From Kineococcus rubinsiae (GTDB taxonomy: Bacteria; Actinomycetota; Actinomycetes; Actinomycetales; Kineococcaceae): 64,000 nt of DNA. Position numbers and translations under genes: made by a program. The notes under the pieces were generated by a model. That model made no database searches. It worked only from the letters and a program-made list of their open reading frames with translations, and was not told where the DNA came from. Shown piece after piece: positions 49,994 through 58,365 of the stretch. Each line of letters opens with the position of its first letter. Positions within the stretch are counted from its first letter, which is position 1. The stretch lies in the NCBI RefSeq assembly GCF_011839805.1, contig NZ_VWPY01000017.1, positions 1-64,000 of the forward strand. Reading direction: 5' to 3'.

Positions 49994-50150
49994 CGGGCGA
50001 CCTCTTCCGGTGGTGCGGTGGCTGGTGGTGCCGGTGACGAACACCCGGCACGGTGCCCCGACCTCCTCGGCAACCAGGGGCCGCCGCCTGCTGTTCCCAC
50101 CGGGGAGCCCGCCGGCGCCCCGGCCGCGGCCCTGAGGACGCCGGGAACGA

Positions 50151-50182
50151 CGAAGGCCCGGACCGTGAGGTCCGGGCCTTCG
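50151..50182 (-). terminator. Terminator of the first initiator tRNA unit
   Basis: CGAAGGCCCGGACC-GTGA-GGTCCGGGCCTTCG: a perfect 14-bp stem 7 nt past the tRNA 3' end (minus strand). Confidence 0.8.
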
Positions 50183-50189
50183 TCTGGAG

Positions 50190-50263
50190 TAGCGGGGGCA
50201 GGATTTGAACCTGCGACCTCTGGGTTATGAGCCCAGCGAGCTACCGAGCTGCTCCACCCCGCG
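50190..50263 (-). tRNA. Initiator tRNA-Met (CAU), copy 1
   Basis: A 74-nt cloverleaf on the minus strand. The anticodon is CAT inside CTGGGCTCATAACCCAG, with the three G-C pairs in the anticodon stem that mark an initiator tRNA. Position 1 (C) faces T at 72, an unpaired end as in initiators. The T-loop reads GGTTCAAATCC. No CCA is encoded. Its sequence is identical to the copy at 50391-50464. Confidence 0.93.
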
Positions 50264-50274
50264 TCGCACCCAGA

Positions 50275-50303
50275 ACGTTACGGGACGACGGCCGCCACAC
50301 CAA
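50275..50303 (-). promoter_or_regulatory. Promoter of initiator tRNA copy 1
   Basis: On the minus strand, TTGGTG (50298-50303), a 17-bp spacer and TAACGT (50275-50280); the -10 ends 11 nt before the mature tRNA 5' end. Confidence 0.6.
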
Positions 50304-50350
50304 ATCGCGGGGACGGGTGCGCGCAGCCGGCTGGGCGGGGCTGGGAACGA

Positions 50351-50382
50351 CGAAGGCCCGGACCGTGTGGTCCGGGCCTTCG
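50351..50382 (-). terminator. Terminator of the second initiator tRNA unit
   Basis: CGAAGGCCCGGACC-GTGT-GGTCCGGGCCTTCG: the same 14-bp stem as the other unit with one loop change. Confidence 0.8.
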
Positions 50383-50390
50383 CCATGGAG

Positions 50391-50464
50391 TAGCGGGGGC
50401 AGGATTTGAACCTGCGACCTCTGGGTTATGAGCCCAGCGAGCTACCGAGCTGCTCCACCCCGCG
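50391..50464 (-). tRNA. Initiator tRNA-Met (CAU), copy 2
   Basis: Identical in all 74 positions to the copy 201 bp away. It has the same initiator marks: the GGG/CCC anticodon stem and a C1 facing T72 mismatch. It has its own promoter and terminator, so the two are separate transcription units of a tandem duplication. Confidence 0.93.
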
Positions 50465-50475
50465 TCGCAACGACG

Positions 50476-50504
50476 ACCTTACGCGACGCGGGGTGGAGCG
50501 CCAA
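50476..50504 (-). promoter_or_regulatory. Promoter of initiator tRNA copy 2
   Basis: On the minus strand, TTGGCG (50499-50504), a 17-bp spacer and TAAGGT (50476-50481), again 11 nt from the tRNA 5' end. Confidence 0.6.
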
Positions 50505-50527
50505 ATCCGTTCTCGGGCAGCCGGTGC

Positions 50528-53500
50528 TCAGGGCGTCGGCGTCGCCGAGGGGGTGGCGGCCGGGGTGGCGGCGGGGCTCGAGGACGGCGAGGCCGAGGGG
50601 CTCGCCGTCGGGGTCGTCCCGGCGGCGGCCTCCAGCCGCGTCTGGGCCTGGGTGGCCGCGGTCACGGCGTCGGAGAGCCGGGTCTGCGCCTGCCCGTACG
50701 CCGTGAAGTCGCCCGCCGCGAGGGCCGCGGCGGAGTCGGTGATCGCCTGCCGGGCCGTGGTCAGCGCCGCGTCCAGCTGCTGCTGGGCGGTCTGGTCGGC
50801 GGCCGGCGCGGTCGGGGAGGCCGACGGGGACGGGCTCGCCCCCGGGGTCGTCGACGGCGCGCCCTCGTCGCCCGCCGAGGCGCCCGACTCGCCCTGGAAC
50901 ACCTGGTTGAGCGCGTCGTCCAGGGTGTCGCCGATGCCGATCTGCTCGCCGAAGACGGCCACGACCTTCCGCAGCTGCGGGAAGGAGTTGTCGCCGGTGC
51001 TCTGCGCGTAGACGGGCTCCACGTAGAGCAGGCCGCCGCCGACGGGCAGCGTCAGCAGGTTGCCGTTGATGACCTTCGAGTTGGCGCCCAGCTGCAGCAG
51101 CCGGGTCGCCTCGGCGACCTGCGCGTTGGACTGGATGTTGTTCTGCACCTGCACGGGGCCCGGCACGGTGGAGGACTGCGGCAGCTCGAGCAGGCGGATC
51201 TTGCCGTAGTCGTCGTTCTTCCGGCCGGCCGTCGCCCCCGCGTTGGAGTTCACCGCGGCGAAGCCCGTGAGGATCTGGCTGCCCGAGCCGGTGGCGTTGC
51301 GCAGCGGCACGTAGTTCGTCGTGAGGCTGAACGACGACGTGCTCGTCCCCGGCATCTGCAGCGTCAGGTAGTACGGCGGCTGGGCCGGGGCCGCGACGCC
51401 CTCGGCGGTGTCCGTCGTGGGGTCGCCGGGCACGTCCCAGAAGTCCTGGCCGGTGAGGAAGGAGCTCGCGTCCGTCACGTGGTAGCGGGCGAGCACCTCG
51501 CGCTGGACCTTGAACATGTCCTGCGGGTAGCGCAGGTGGCTCATGAGGTCGCCGTCCACCTTCGACAGCGGCTCGACGGCCTGCGGGAAGGCCTTCATCC
51601 AGGCCTGCAGCACCGGGTCCTGGTCGTCCCACGCGTACAGGGTGACGGCGCCGGTGTAGGCGTCGACGGTGGCCTTGACCGAGTTCCGGACGTAGTTCAC
51701 GGTCCGGTCCTGCAGGGCCTGCACGCTGTTCTGCGTCTGCGTCAGCGAGTCCTGCGTGACGTCGCCGAGCGCGGTCGTCGCCGAGTACGGGTAGGACGCG
51801 GACGTCGTGTACCCGTCCAGCAGCCAGAGGACCTTGCCGTCGACGACCGCCGGGTAGGCGTCGCCGTCCAGCGTCAGCCAGGGCGCGACCTTCTCGACGC
51901 GCTCGCGGGGCGTGCGGTCGTAGAGGATCTTCGACTGCGCGTTGACCGAGGACGACAGCAGGATGTTCTGGTCGCCGAACTTCAGCGCGTAGGCGGCCTT
52001 CTGCAGCAGGTTGCCGACGTCCACGCCGCCCCCACCGCCGTACGTGGTGGTCGCGTAGCCCTGGGCGCTGTTGTCCGGGTAGTCGATCTCGACCGGGCTC
52101 TTGGAGGCCGGGCCGCCGACGACGGAGTAGTCGGTCGTCTTCTCGCCGAAGTAGATCCGCGGCTCGTAGGCCCCGAGCTCCCCCGCGGACGGGATGTTGG
52201 ACTCGAAGTAGCTGGGCCGGCCGTCCGGGGCCCGCGAGTTGCCGCGGGCCGCGACGACGCCGTAGCCGTGGGTGTAGACGGTGTGCTCGTTGACCCAGTT
52301 GCGCTGGGCCGGCCCCAGCCCGGCGAGGTTCAGCTCGCGGGCCGCGATGACCGTGTCCTGGCTCTTGCCCTCCAGGGCGTAGCGGTCGACGTCCAGGGTC
52401 TCGGGGAAGGCGTAGTAGTTGCGCTGGCCCTGCGTCTGCTGGAAGGCCGCGGACACGATCGAGGGGTCCAGCAGCCGGATGCCCGGGATCGTCTGGGCGT
52501 CGGCGCGCAGCTGGCCCTGCGTCACGGTCGTGTCGGCGACGTACTCGCTGACCTCGCTGTCCGCGACGTCGTAGGCGTCGCGCGTGGCGGTGATGTTCTT
52601 CTGCACGTAGGTCTGCTCCAGGGCCTGCCGGTTCGGCGTCACCTGGAAGCGCTGCACGGCCCACGGGTAGATGCCCCCGACGGCGATGGCGCTGACCACG
52701 AGCAGGGCGGTGCCGAGCCCGGGCAGGCGCCACGAGGCGCCGACCGCCGCGGCCACGAACAGGAAGGCCACCAGGACCGCGACGATCGCGAGGATCGCCT
52801 TGGCCGGCAACACCGCGTGCACGTCGGTGTAGCTGGGCCCGACGACGCCCTGGATGTTGATGTGCGTCGACGGCGACGTCATGAGCTCGTAGCGGTCCAG
52901 CCAGTAGCCGGCCCCGCGCAGCAGCAGGAACAGCGCGGCGAGGACGGCGAGGTGGATGCGCGCGGCGCGCGTGGTGCGGGGGCCGCCGCCGGACAGGCGC
53001 AGCCCGCCGTAGAGGTAGTGCGTGGCCAGCGCGGCGACGCCGCCGAGCACGACGGCCGCCGACAGGAAGCTCACGAGGAAGCCCACCCACGGCAGCGTGA
53101 AGACGTAGAAGCCGTTGTCCATCCCGAACTGCGCGTCCTTCGTGCCGAAGTCCACGCGGTTGAGGAAGAGCAGCAGCGTCTGCCACTGGCTCATCGCGAC
53201 GGATCCGCCGAACAGGCCCGTCGCCACGGACAGCACGATCACCACGAGGCGGCGCAGCGGCTCCAGGGACTCGCGGTAGCGGTCCAGGCCGGCCTGTTCG
53301 TTGGAGATCGGCGCGTAGATCGGGCGGCTGCGGTAGCCGACGGTCAGCGACACCGCGACGGCCGCGGCCAGCAGCCCGCCGCCGACGGCGAACAGCGCGA
53401 GCTGCAGCCACAGCTTGGTCGTGAAGGTCTGGAGGAAGCCCAGCTGGTCGTACCACCAGACGTCGGTGACCACGCGGGCGGCGACGACGACGGCGACGAG

Positions 53501-53593
53501 GATGCCGGCCAGGACGAGCACGGTCGGCAGGAGTGCCCCGCGACGTCGCCGGCGCAGGACGGGCCGGGACGGCGGGCGCGAAGGGAAGCTCAC
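50528..53593 (-). CDS. UPF0182 family membrane protein
   Basis: A 1021-residue protein conserved across actinobacteria. Seven membrane segments lie in the first 340 residues. A large extracytoplasmic region follows (about 340-900), rich in Tyr, Asn and Gln (for example GGGGGVDVGNLLQKAAYALKF near 520), then a Pro/Ser/Thr-Ala tail. The function is unknown. The GTG start lies near a TAAGTT box eight bases upstream. Its neighbours, PPA1309 and the PDZ-S16 protease, are the usual neighbours in this phylum. Confidence 0.9.
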   Translation of the reverse strand: MSFPSRPPSRPVLRRRRRGALLPTVLVLAGILVAVVVAARVVTDVWWYDQLGFLQTFTTKLWLQLALFAVGGGLLAAAVAVSLTVGYRSRPIYAPISNEQAGLDRYRESLEPLRRLVVIVLSVATGLFGGSVAMSQWQTLLLFLNRVDFGTKDAQFGMDNGFYVFTLPWVGFLVSFLSAAVVLGGVAALATHYLYGGLRLSGGGPRTTRAARIHLAVLAALFLLLRGAGYWLDRYELMTSPSTHINIQGVVGPSYTDVHAVLPAKAILAIVAVLVAFLFVAAAVGASWRLPGLGTALLVVSAIAVGGIYPWAVQRFQVTPNRQALEQTYVQKNITATRDAYDVADSEVSEYVADTTVTQGQLRADAQTIPGIRLLDPSIVSAAFQQTQGQRNYYAFPETLDVDRYALEGKSQDTVIAARELNLAGLGPAQRNWVNEHTVYTHGYGVVAARGNSRAPDGRPSYFESNIPSAGELGAYEPRIYFGEKTTDYSVVGGPASKSPVEIDYPDNSAQGYATTTYGGGGGVDVGNLLQKAAYALKFGDQNILLSSSVNAQSKILYDRTPRERVEKVAPWLTLDGDAYPAVVDGKVLWLLDGYTTSASYPYSATTALGDVTQDSLTQTQNSVQALQDRTVNYVRNSVKATVDAYTGAVTLYAWDDQDPVLQAWMKAFPQAVEPLSKVDGDLMSHLRYPQDMFKVQREVLARYHVTDASSFLTGQDFWDVPGDPTTDTAEGVAAPAQPPYYLTLQMPGTSTSSFSLTTNYVPLRNATGSGSQILTGFAAVNSNAGATAGRKNDDYGKIRLLELPQSSTVPGPVQVQNNIQSNAQVAEATRLLQLGANSKVINGNLLTLPVGGGLLYVEPVYAQSTGDNSFPQLRKVVAVFGEQIGIGDTLDDALNQVFQGESGASAGDEGAPSTTPGASPSPSASPTAPAADQTAQQQLDAALTTARQAITDSAAALAAGDFTAYGQAQTRLSDAVTAATQAQTRLEAAAGTTPTASPSASPSSSPAATPAATPSATPTP

Positions 53594-53700
53594 GACTCAG
53601 CAACTTACAAGGGGTGCTCCGGGTGCCCACCAGGACGCATCGTGACCGTCTCGTTGCTCACACCGGGTCGGCCTCCGCGGGCGTGACAGCATGGGCGCCC

Positions 53701-54285
53701 GTGAGCGAGACCACCACGACCGACCCGCGGCCGACCCCGGACTCCGGGGGGCTCTGGCGCGCCGTCGCCGAGATCGAGCGCCACGTGGCCTCCGACGGCT
53801 GGGGCGCCCCCGTGCGCCTCTTCGCGCTCGTGCGCACCGCCGAGGCCCTGCGCCGCGACCCGTCCCTGGCCGACCGGCTGCCCGCCAACGTGGTCGACGA
53901 CGCGCGCGCCGACCCCGGCCACCTCACCTCGGTGGAGCAGGAGGGCGTGCCCGAGGTCGGCGACCTCGACGACCTCCTCGGCCAGCTCGCCTGGCCCGCG
54001 GGCGTCGACGGCGCCGCCGTGGTCGTCGAGCGCATCCTCGTGCCGCCGGACGCCGAGGCCGAGGTGCGCGCCGCGGTCGGCTCCGAGGACGACCGGGCCC
54101 GCGCCAGCGCCCTGGCCGCCCACCCCGCCGCCGAGGACGTCCGCATCGCCGTCGGCGTGCTGCGCGACGGCCGACACGAGTGCGCGGTCCGGAGCCGGTC
54201 GAAGGACTCCGACGGCGAGGTCCGCACGGGCGCCGACCTCGTCCCGGGCCTGGTCAGCGCGCTGCAGGCGACGCTCGAGGACTGA
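53701..54285 (+). CDS. PPA1309 family protein
   Basis: A 194-residue soluble protein of the PPA1309 family, which is limited to actinobacteria and has no known function. Segments typical of the family: LWRAVAEIERHVASDGW, RLFALVRTAEALRRDP, VEQEGVP and AAHPAAEDVRIAVGVLRDG. It is divergent from UPF0182 and converges on the PDZ-S16 protease gene, a conserved three-gene neighbourhood. Confidence 0.85.
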   Translation: MSETTTTDPRPTPDSGGLWRAVAEIERHVASDGWGAPVRLFALVRTAEALRRDPSLADRLPANVVDDARADPGHLTSVEQEGVPEVGDLDDLLGQLAWPAGVDGAAVVVERILVPPDAEAEVRAAVGSEDDRARASALAAHPAAEDVRIAVGVLRDGRHECAVRSRSKDSDGEVRTGADLVPGLVSALQATLED

Positions 54286-54297
54286 GCGGGCGGGGCG

Positions 54298-55470
54298 TCA
54301 GCCGCAGGTCGCCAGGCCCGCGCCGCGGCCCGCGCCGATCGCCTCCACGGCCGTGCGCGCCCCGTCGAGGGTCTCGATCGGCACGACCGTGATGCCGGCG
54401 GGGGTCGCCCCGGCCACCTGCGGGCACTCCGCGGCGGGGGCCAGGAACCAGCGCGCCCCCTCGGCCCGGGCGCCGAGGACCTTCTGGCGCAGACCGCCGA
54501 TGACGCCCACCGTGCCGTCGACGGCGATGGTCCCGGTGCCCGCGATGTGCTGCCCGCCCGTCATGGAGCCGGGCGTGAGCTCGTCGACGATGCCCAGCGC
54601 GAACATCGTCCCCGCGCTGGGGCCGCCGACGTCGTCGATGGCGATGTCGATGGAGAACGGGAACGTGTAGTCGACCTCGGGGGCGACCCCGAGGCGCGTG
54701 GCGCCCTCGACGGCGTAGGTCGTCGTCGACACGGTCCTCGCCTCCTCTCCGCGGCGGATCCCCAGCCGGACGTCGGCGTCCGGGGCGAGCGCCGTCACCG
54801 CGGCGCGCAGGGCCGCGAAGTCCGCGACGGTGCTCCCGTCCAGGGACGTGATGACGTCGCCGGGGCGCAGCACGTCGGCCGCGGGCGCGGCGGGGTCGAC
54901 GGAGGCGACGCGCAGGGTGGTCGTGCTCGGGACCGGGATGCCCAGCTCGGTGAGCGCGGCGACCTTGGCGCTCTCCTGCGACCCCGTCATCTCGGCGCTG
55001 CTCTCCGCGTCGGCCTGCTGCTGCGTCTGCTCCGGCGGGAAGTACGCGGCGCGCGGCACGACGCTGACGTCGGGGTCGCGCCAGTCCACGAGCAGCTCCG
55101 GCAGGTCCATCTCCAGGCCCGGGCCGCCGCGCAGGGAGACGGTCGTGAAGTCCAGCTCGCCGTCGGTCGGGTAGGTCGGGGCGCCCGTGATGGTGATGAG
55201 GCCCTTCGACGCCGACGACGGGGCCGCGGTGACGTCGCGCACGGGGCCGGGGCTCAGCGCCACGTACGGCACGGGCAGCAGCGTGAGCAGGCACGCCAGC
55301 AGGACCGTGGTCACGGCGGAGGCGGCGAGCAGGACGTTGCGGGCCGCGACGGCCGGGTCGGCCGGTGCGCCGGTGGACGTGGCGGGCTCGGGCGTCCCGG
55401 AGGGTGCCCCGGGCGGTCCCGCCTCGGAGGCCCCCCGCTCGGACGGCCCCGTCGGCGTCGCTCGCTGCAC
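54298..55470 (-). CDS. PDZ-S16 (YlbL/Lon-like) membrane-anchored serine protease
   Basis: A 390-residue protein: a Pro-rich N-terminus, one membrane helix (about 45-68), a PDZ domain (about 185-260) and a Lon-type S16 protease domain (about 265-375). The Ser-Lys dyad is visible as Ser in GGPSAG and Lys in GLRQKVLGA. It lies on the outer face of the membrane. The GTG start has no strong ribosome binding site. Substrates unknown. Confidence 0.9.
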   Translation of the reverse strand: MQRATPTGPSERGASEAGPPGAPSGTPEPATSTGAPADPAVAARNVLLAASAVTTVLLACLLTLLPVPYVALSPGPVRDVTAAPSSASKGLITITGAPTYPTDGELDFTTVSLRGGPGLEMDLPELLVDWRDPDVSVVPRAAYFPPEQTQQQADAESSAEMTGSQESAKVAALTELGIPVPSTTTLRVASVDPAAPAADVLRPGDVITSLDGSTVADFAALRAAVTALAPDADVRLGIRRGEEARTVSTTTYAVEGATRLGVAPEVDYTFPFSIDIAIDDVGGPSAGTMFALGIVDELTPGSMTGGQHIAGTGTIAVDGTVGVIGGLRQKVLGARAEGARWFLAPAAECPQVAGATPAGITVVPIETLDGARTAVEAIGAGRGAGLATCG

Positions 55471-55631
55471 CGCCCCACCGTAGGTCAGCCGACCGCACGC
55501 TCCGTCGCCGCGGCGGGTGGCGCCACCCGCGCGGACGCGGGGGTGTGGAACGCGGACCCCCGGCCGTTCGTCGGTCTGGACGCGGGGGGGCCAGAATGGA
55601 GGCGACCCCGGCAGAGCACTGGAGGAGCGAC

Positions 55632-57176
55632 GTGGACCAGCGAGGCGACGACGGGCCCGAGGGCCCCGACGACGACCGGAACCACGAGGGCTCGCAGGAC
55701 GAGGGCTCCGTGGACCGACCGGAGCGCGGTGGCCAGCCCGGCTTCCGCCCGTCCGGCACCCCCGGGCCGACCGGCGGGAGCTCCGGCTCCGGCAACCCGC
55801 TCGAGGACCTGCTCGGCCCGCTGTTCGCGGGCGGCGGCATCCCGGGCGGCGGCCTGCCCGGTGGCCTGCCCCCGGGCTTCGGGGCCGGCATCCCCGGCCT
55901 CGGCGAGGGCTTCGACCCGGCGATGATGGGCCAGGTCCTCGGGCAGCTGCAGAAGTTCCTGTCCAGCTCCGGCGACTCCCCCGTCAACTGGGAGGTCGCG
56001 CACGACGTGGCCCGCCAGGCCGCCGCGCAGGCCGGCGACGCGACGCCCGGGGCGGCCGACCGCCGCGCCGTCGACGACGCGCTGCACGTGGCCGATCTCT
56101 GGCTGGACGGCGTGACGGAGATGGACCAGCCGAGCGCGACCACCGAGTCGTGGAGCCGCGCCGAGTGGGTCGAGCGGACCATGCCGGTGTGGCGCCAGCT
56201 CGTCGAGCCCGTCGCCGCCAACGTCGCCACCGCCATGGCGGAGGCCATGACGCAGCAGGCGCCGCCGGAGATGGCCGCCATGCTCGGCTCGGCCGGGCAG
56301 ATGCTGCGCCAGGTCGGCGGCGGCGTGTTCGGCATGCAGGTCGGCCAGGCCATCGGGACGCTCGCGGGCGAGGTGCTCAGCACCACCGACATCGGGCTGC
56401 CCCTGGCCCCCGCGGGCCACGCGGCCCTGCTGCCCGCCAACCTCGCGGCCTTCGCGGAGGGCCTCGAGGTGCCGCTGGACGAGGTGCGGCGCTACGTCGC
56501 GCTGCGCGAGGCCGCCCACCAGCGGCTGTTCGCGCACGTCCCGTGGCTGCGCTCGCACCTGCTGGGCACGGTGGAGAGCTTCGCCCGCGGCATCCGCGTC
56601 GACGGCGAGCGCATCGCCGAGGCCGCGAGCCAGGTCGACCCCGCCAACCCGGAGTCGCTGCAGGAGGCGCTGTCCTCCGGCATCTTCGAGCCCGAGAGCA
56701 CGCCCGAGCAGAAGGCCGCGCTCGCCCGGCTGGAGACCGCGCTCGCGCTGGTCGAGGGCTGGGTCGACCACGTGGTCGACGAGGCCGCGGCCCGGGTCCT
56801 GCCCCACGCCGCGGCGCTGCGGGAGACCGTCCGCCGCCGCCGGGCCACAGGTGGCCCGGCCGAGCACGCCTTCGCGGTGCTCGTGGGCCTGGAGCTGCGC
56901 CCGCGCCGCGCCCGCGAGGCGGCCGCGCTGTGGGAGCTGCTGGAGCAGCGGGCCGGGGCCGCGGGCCGCGACGCCGTCTGGGACCACCCGGACCTGCTGC
57001 CGACGGCCGCGGACCTCGACGACCCGGCGGCCTTCGCCGACCGGCGCACGGGTGCCGCGGTGGGCGGGCAGCCCGCCGACGACGACATCGACGCCGCCCT
57101 GCGGCAGCTGCTGGACGACGACGGCCCCCGCGGTGACGGGACGGGCGACACCCCGGACGGACCGCCGCAGGCCTGA
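55632..57176 (+). CDS. Zinc-dependent metalloprotease (DUF2342 family)
   Basis: A 514-residue protein of the actinobacterial DUF2342 family. The first 95 residues are acidic, then Gly/Pro-rich. The conserved helical core starts at MMGQVLGQLQKFL. The putative zinc motif is EAAHQRLF near residue 298, with acidic EGWVDHVVDEAAA near 377 as a further ligand region. The GTG at 55632 follows GGAGGAG; an upstream ATG (55596) in frame is less likely. Substrates unknown. Confidence 0.85.
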   Translation: MDQRGDDGPEGPDDDRNHEGSQDEGSVDRPERGGQPGFRPSGTPGPTGGSSGSGNPLEDLLGPLFAGGGIPGGGLPGGLPPGFGAGIPGLGEGFDPAMMGQVLGQLQKFLSSSGDSPVNWEVAHDVARQAAAQAGDATPGAADRRAVDDALHVADLWLDGVTEMDQPSATTESWSRAEWVERTMPVWRQLVEPVAANVATAMAEAMTQQAPPEMAAMLGSAGQMLRQVGGGVFGMQVGQAIGTLAGEVLSTTDIGLPLAPAGHAALLPANLAAFAEGLEVPLDEVRRYVALREAAHQRLFAHVPWLRSHLLGTVESFARGIRVDGERIAEAASQVDPANPESLQEALSSGIFEPESTPEQKAALARLETALALVEGWVDHVVDEAAARVLPHAAALRETVRRRRATGGPAEHAFAVLVGLELRPRRAREAAALWELLEQRAGAAGRDAVWDHPDLLPTAADLDDPAAFADRRTGAAVGGQPADDDIDAALRQLLDDDGPRGDGTGDTPDGPPQA

Positions 57177-57200
57177 GACGGGGCCGACGGGGCGCGCGGC

Positions 57201-57839
57201 TCAGCCGGTCGCGCGCCCCCGGCGCCCCACCACGACCGTCTCCGCCGTCGCGTCGTGGCGGGCCAGGGCCGCCACCGGCGGGTCGTCCTCCTCGAGGAGG
57301 TCGTCGAGACCCTCGCCGCTGTCCGGGCGGCCCGCCGCGAAGTCCATCCCGGCGAGGAACCCCCGTGCCCGCTCGGTGCGGGGGTAGGCCTCCAGCAGCG
57401 CCCAGAAGTGCCGGCTGTGGGTCGGCACGAGCAGGTGCGCGAGCTCGTGGACCAGGACGTAGTCCAGGACCCAGCCGGGCATCCCCTGCAGCCGGGTCGA
57501 CAGCCGGATGCTCGCGTCGGCGGGCGTGCAGGAACCCCACCGGTTCAGCTGGTTCTCGACCCACACCACGCTGGACGGCTGCGCCAGGTCGGCCAGGTAG
57601 CGCCGCGACAGCTCCTGCGCGCGCTGCAGCAGGACGTCCTCGTCCGGGTTGCGGCGGCGGTCGGCGGCCTCGAGCCGCGCCACCATCCGCTCGACCCAGT
57701 CGCGCTCCTCGGCGGGCGTGAAGAGGGCAGGGATGAGGACGACGGTGCGCTCACCGTCGCGGTAGGCAGACACCGTGCGGGTGCGACGGCGGCTGCGACG
57801 CACCTCCACGCCGTCCACCCCCGGCAGGGTACTCGTCAC
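57201..57839 (-). CDS. YgjP/M48-like metallopeptidase
   Basis: A 212-residue zinc peptidase of the YgjP (WLM-related) family. The zinc-binding HELAH lies near residue 134 in YVLVHELAHLLVPTHS, with a downstream HFW and Glu; the preceding NRWGSC block is the family hallmark. The GTG start at 57837-57839 abuts a small inverted repeat (GCCCTC and GAGGGC). It converges on the DUF2342 protease gene. Confidence 0.87.
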   Translation of the reverse strand: MTSTLPGVDGVEVRRSRRRTRTVSAYRDGERTVVLIPALFTPAEERDWVERMVARLEAADRRRNPDEDVLLQRAQELSRRYLADLAQPSSVVWVENQLNRWGSCTPADASIRLSTRLQGMPGWVLDYVLVHELAHLLVPTHSRHFWALLEAYPRTERARGFLAGMDFAAGRPDSGEGLDDLLEEDDPPVAALARHDATAETVVVGRRGRATG

Positions 57840-58026
57840 GCCCTCGTTCGAGGAGGGCTTTCCCACACCCGGTGACCACGCCGGAGCGCTCCGCTGCCCC
57901 GGTGCGCCCGGACGCGCGTCCGGGCGCCGGCCCGCGCGCGCCGACGGGCCGCTCACGCGCGTTGAGGGCACCATGGCGCGCAAGGGCCACCGGACGGACC
58001 GGGGCGTCAGGACTTCAGGAGGAACG

Positions 58027-58185
58027 ATGGCCGACACGTACCAGGGCGAGTTCTACTGCGTGAAGTGCAAGGAGAAGCGCGAGGCCGAGGGCGACATCGT
58101 CGAGACGAACGGCCGCCGCATGGCGAAGGGCAAGTGCCCCGTGTGCGGCACGAACCTCAACCGCATCCTCGGCAAGGCCTCTTGA
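58027..58185 (+). CDS. DUF5679 zinc-ribbon small protein
   Basis: A 52-residue protein with two CxxC knuckles (CVKC at 11-14 and CPVC at 37-40), a single zinc ribbon, and a Lys/Arg-rich linker. DUF5679 proteins are small and uncharacterised in actinobacteria. The ATG follows AGGAGGAACG. A 17-bp perfect terminator follows directly. Confidence 0.85.
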   Translation: MADTYQGEFYCVKCKEKREAEGDIVETNGRRMAKGKCPVCGTNLNRILGKAS

Positions 58186-58207
58186 CCCACCCGGCGAGAG
58201 CCGACCT

Positions 58208-58253
58208 CGTGCCGCTGGCCGCGACCCCCTCCGGGTTCGCGGCCAGCGGCACG
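58208..58253 (+). terminator. Strong intrinsic-type hairpin after DUF5679
   Basis: Arms of 17 nt (58208-58224 and 58237-58253) are perfectly complementary with a 12-nt loop. It lies 23 nt after the DUF5679 stop. Confidence 0.8.
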
Positions 58254-58365
58254 TCCGGCCGGTGCTCGGGTGCGGGCGCCGGGGGCAGGAGCCGTGCGAC
58301 CTGTGGACGGCGCAGCCTGTGGACGGCGGCGGGAGTGGCGGCCCGCACTGCGTGAGGGTGGGCGC

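Noticed and set aside
50205-51011. Plus-strand small ORFs beginning MNLRPLGYEPSELPS across both tRNA genes
   Set aside because: These are translations of the antisense of the initiator tRNAs, a well-known false-positive protein, duplicated because the tRNAs are.
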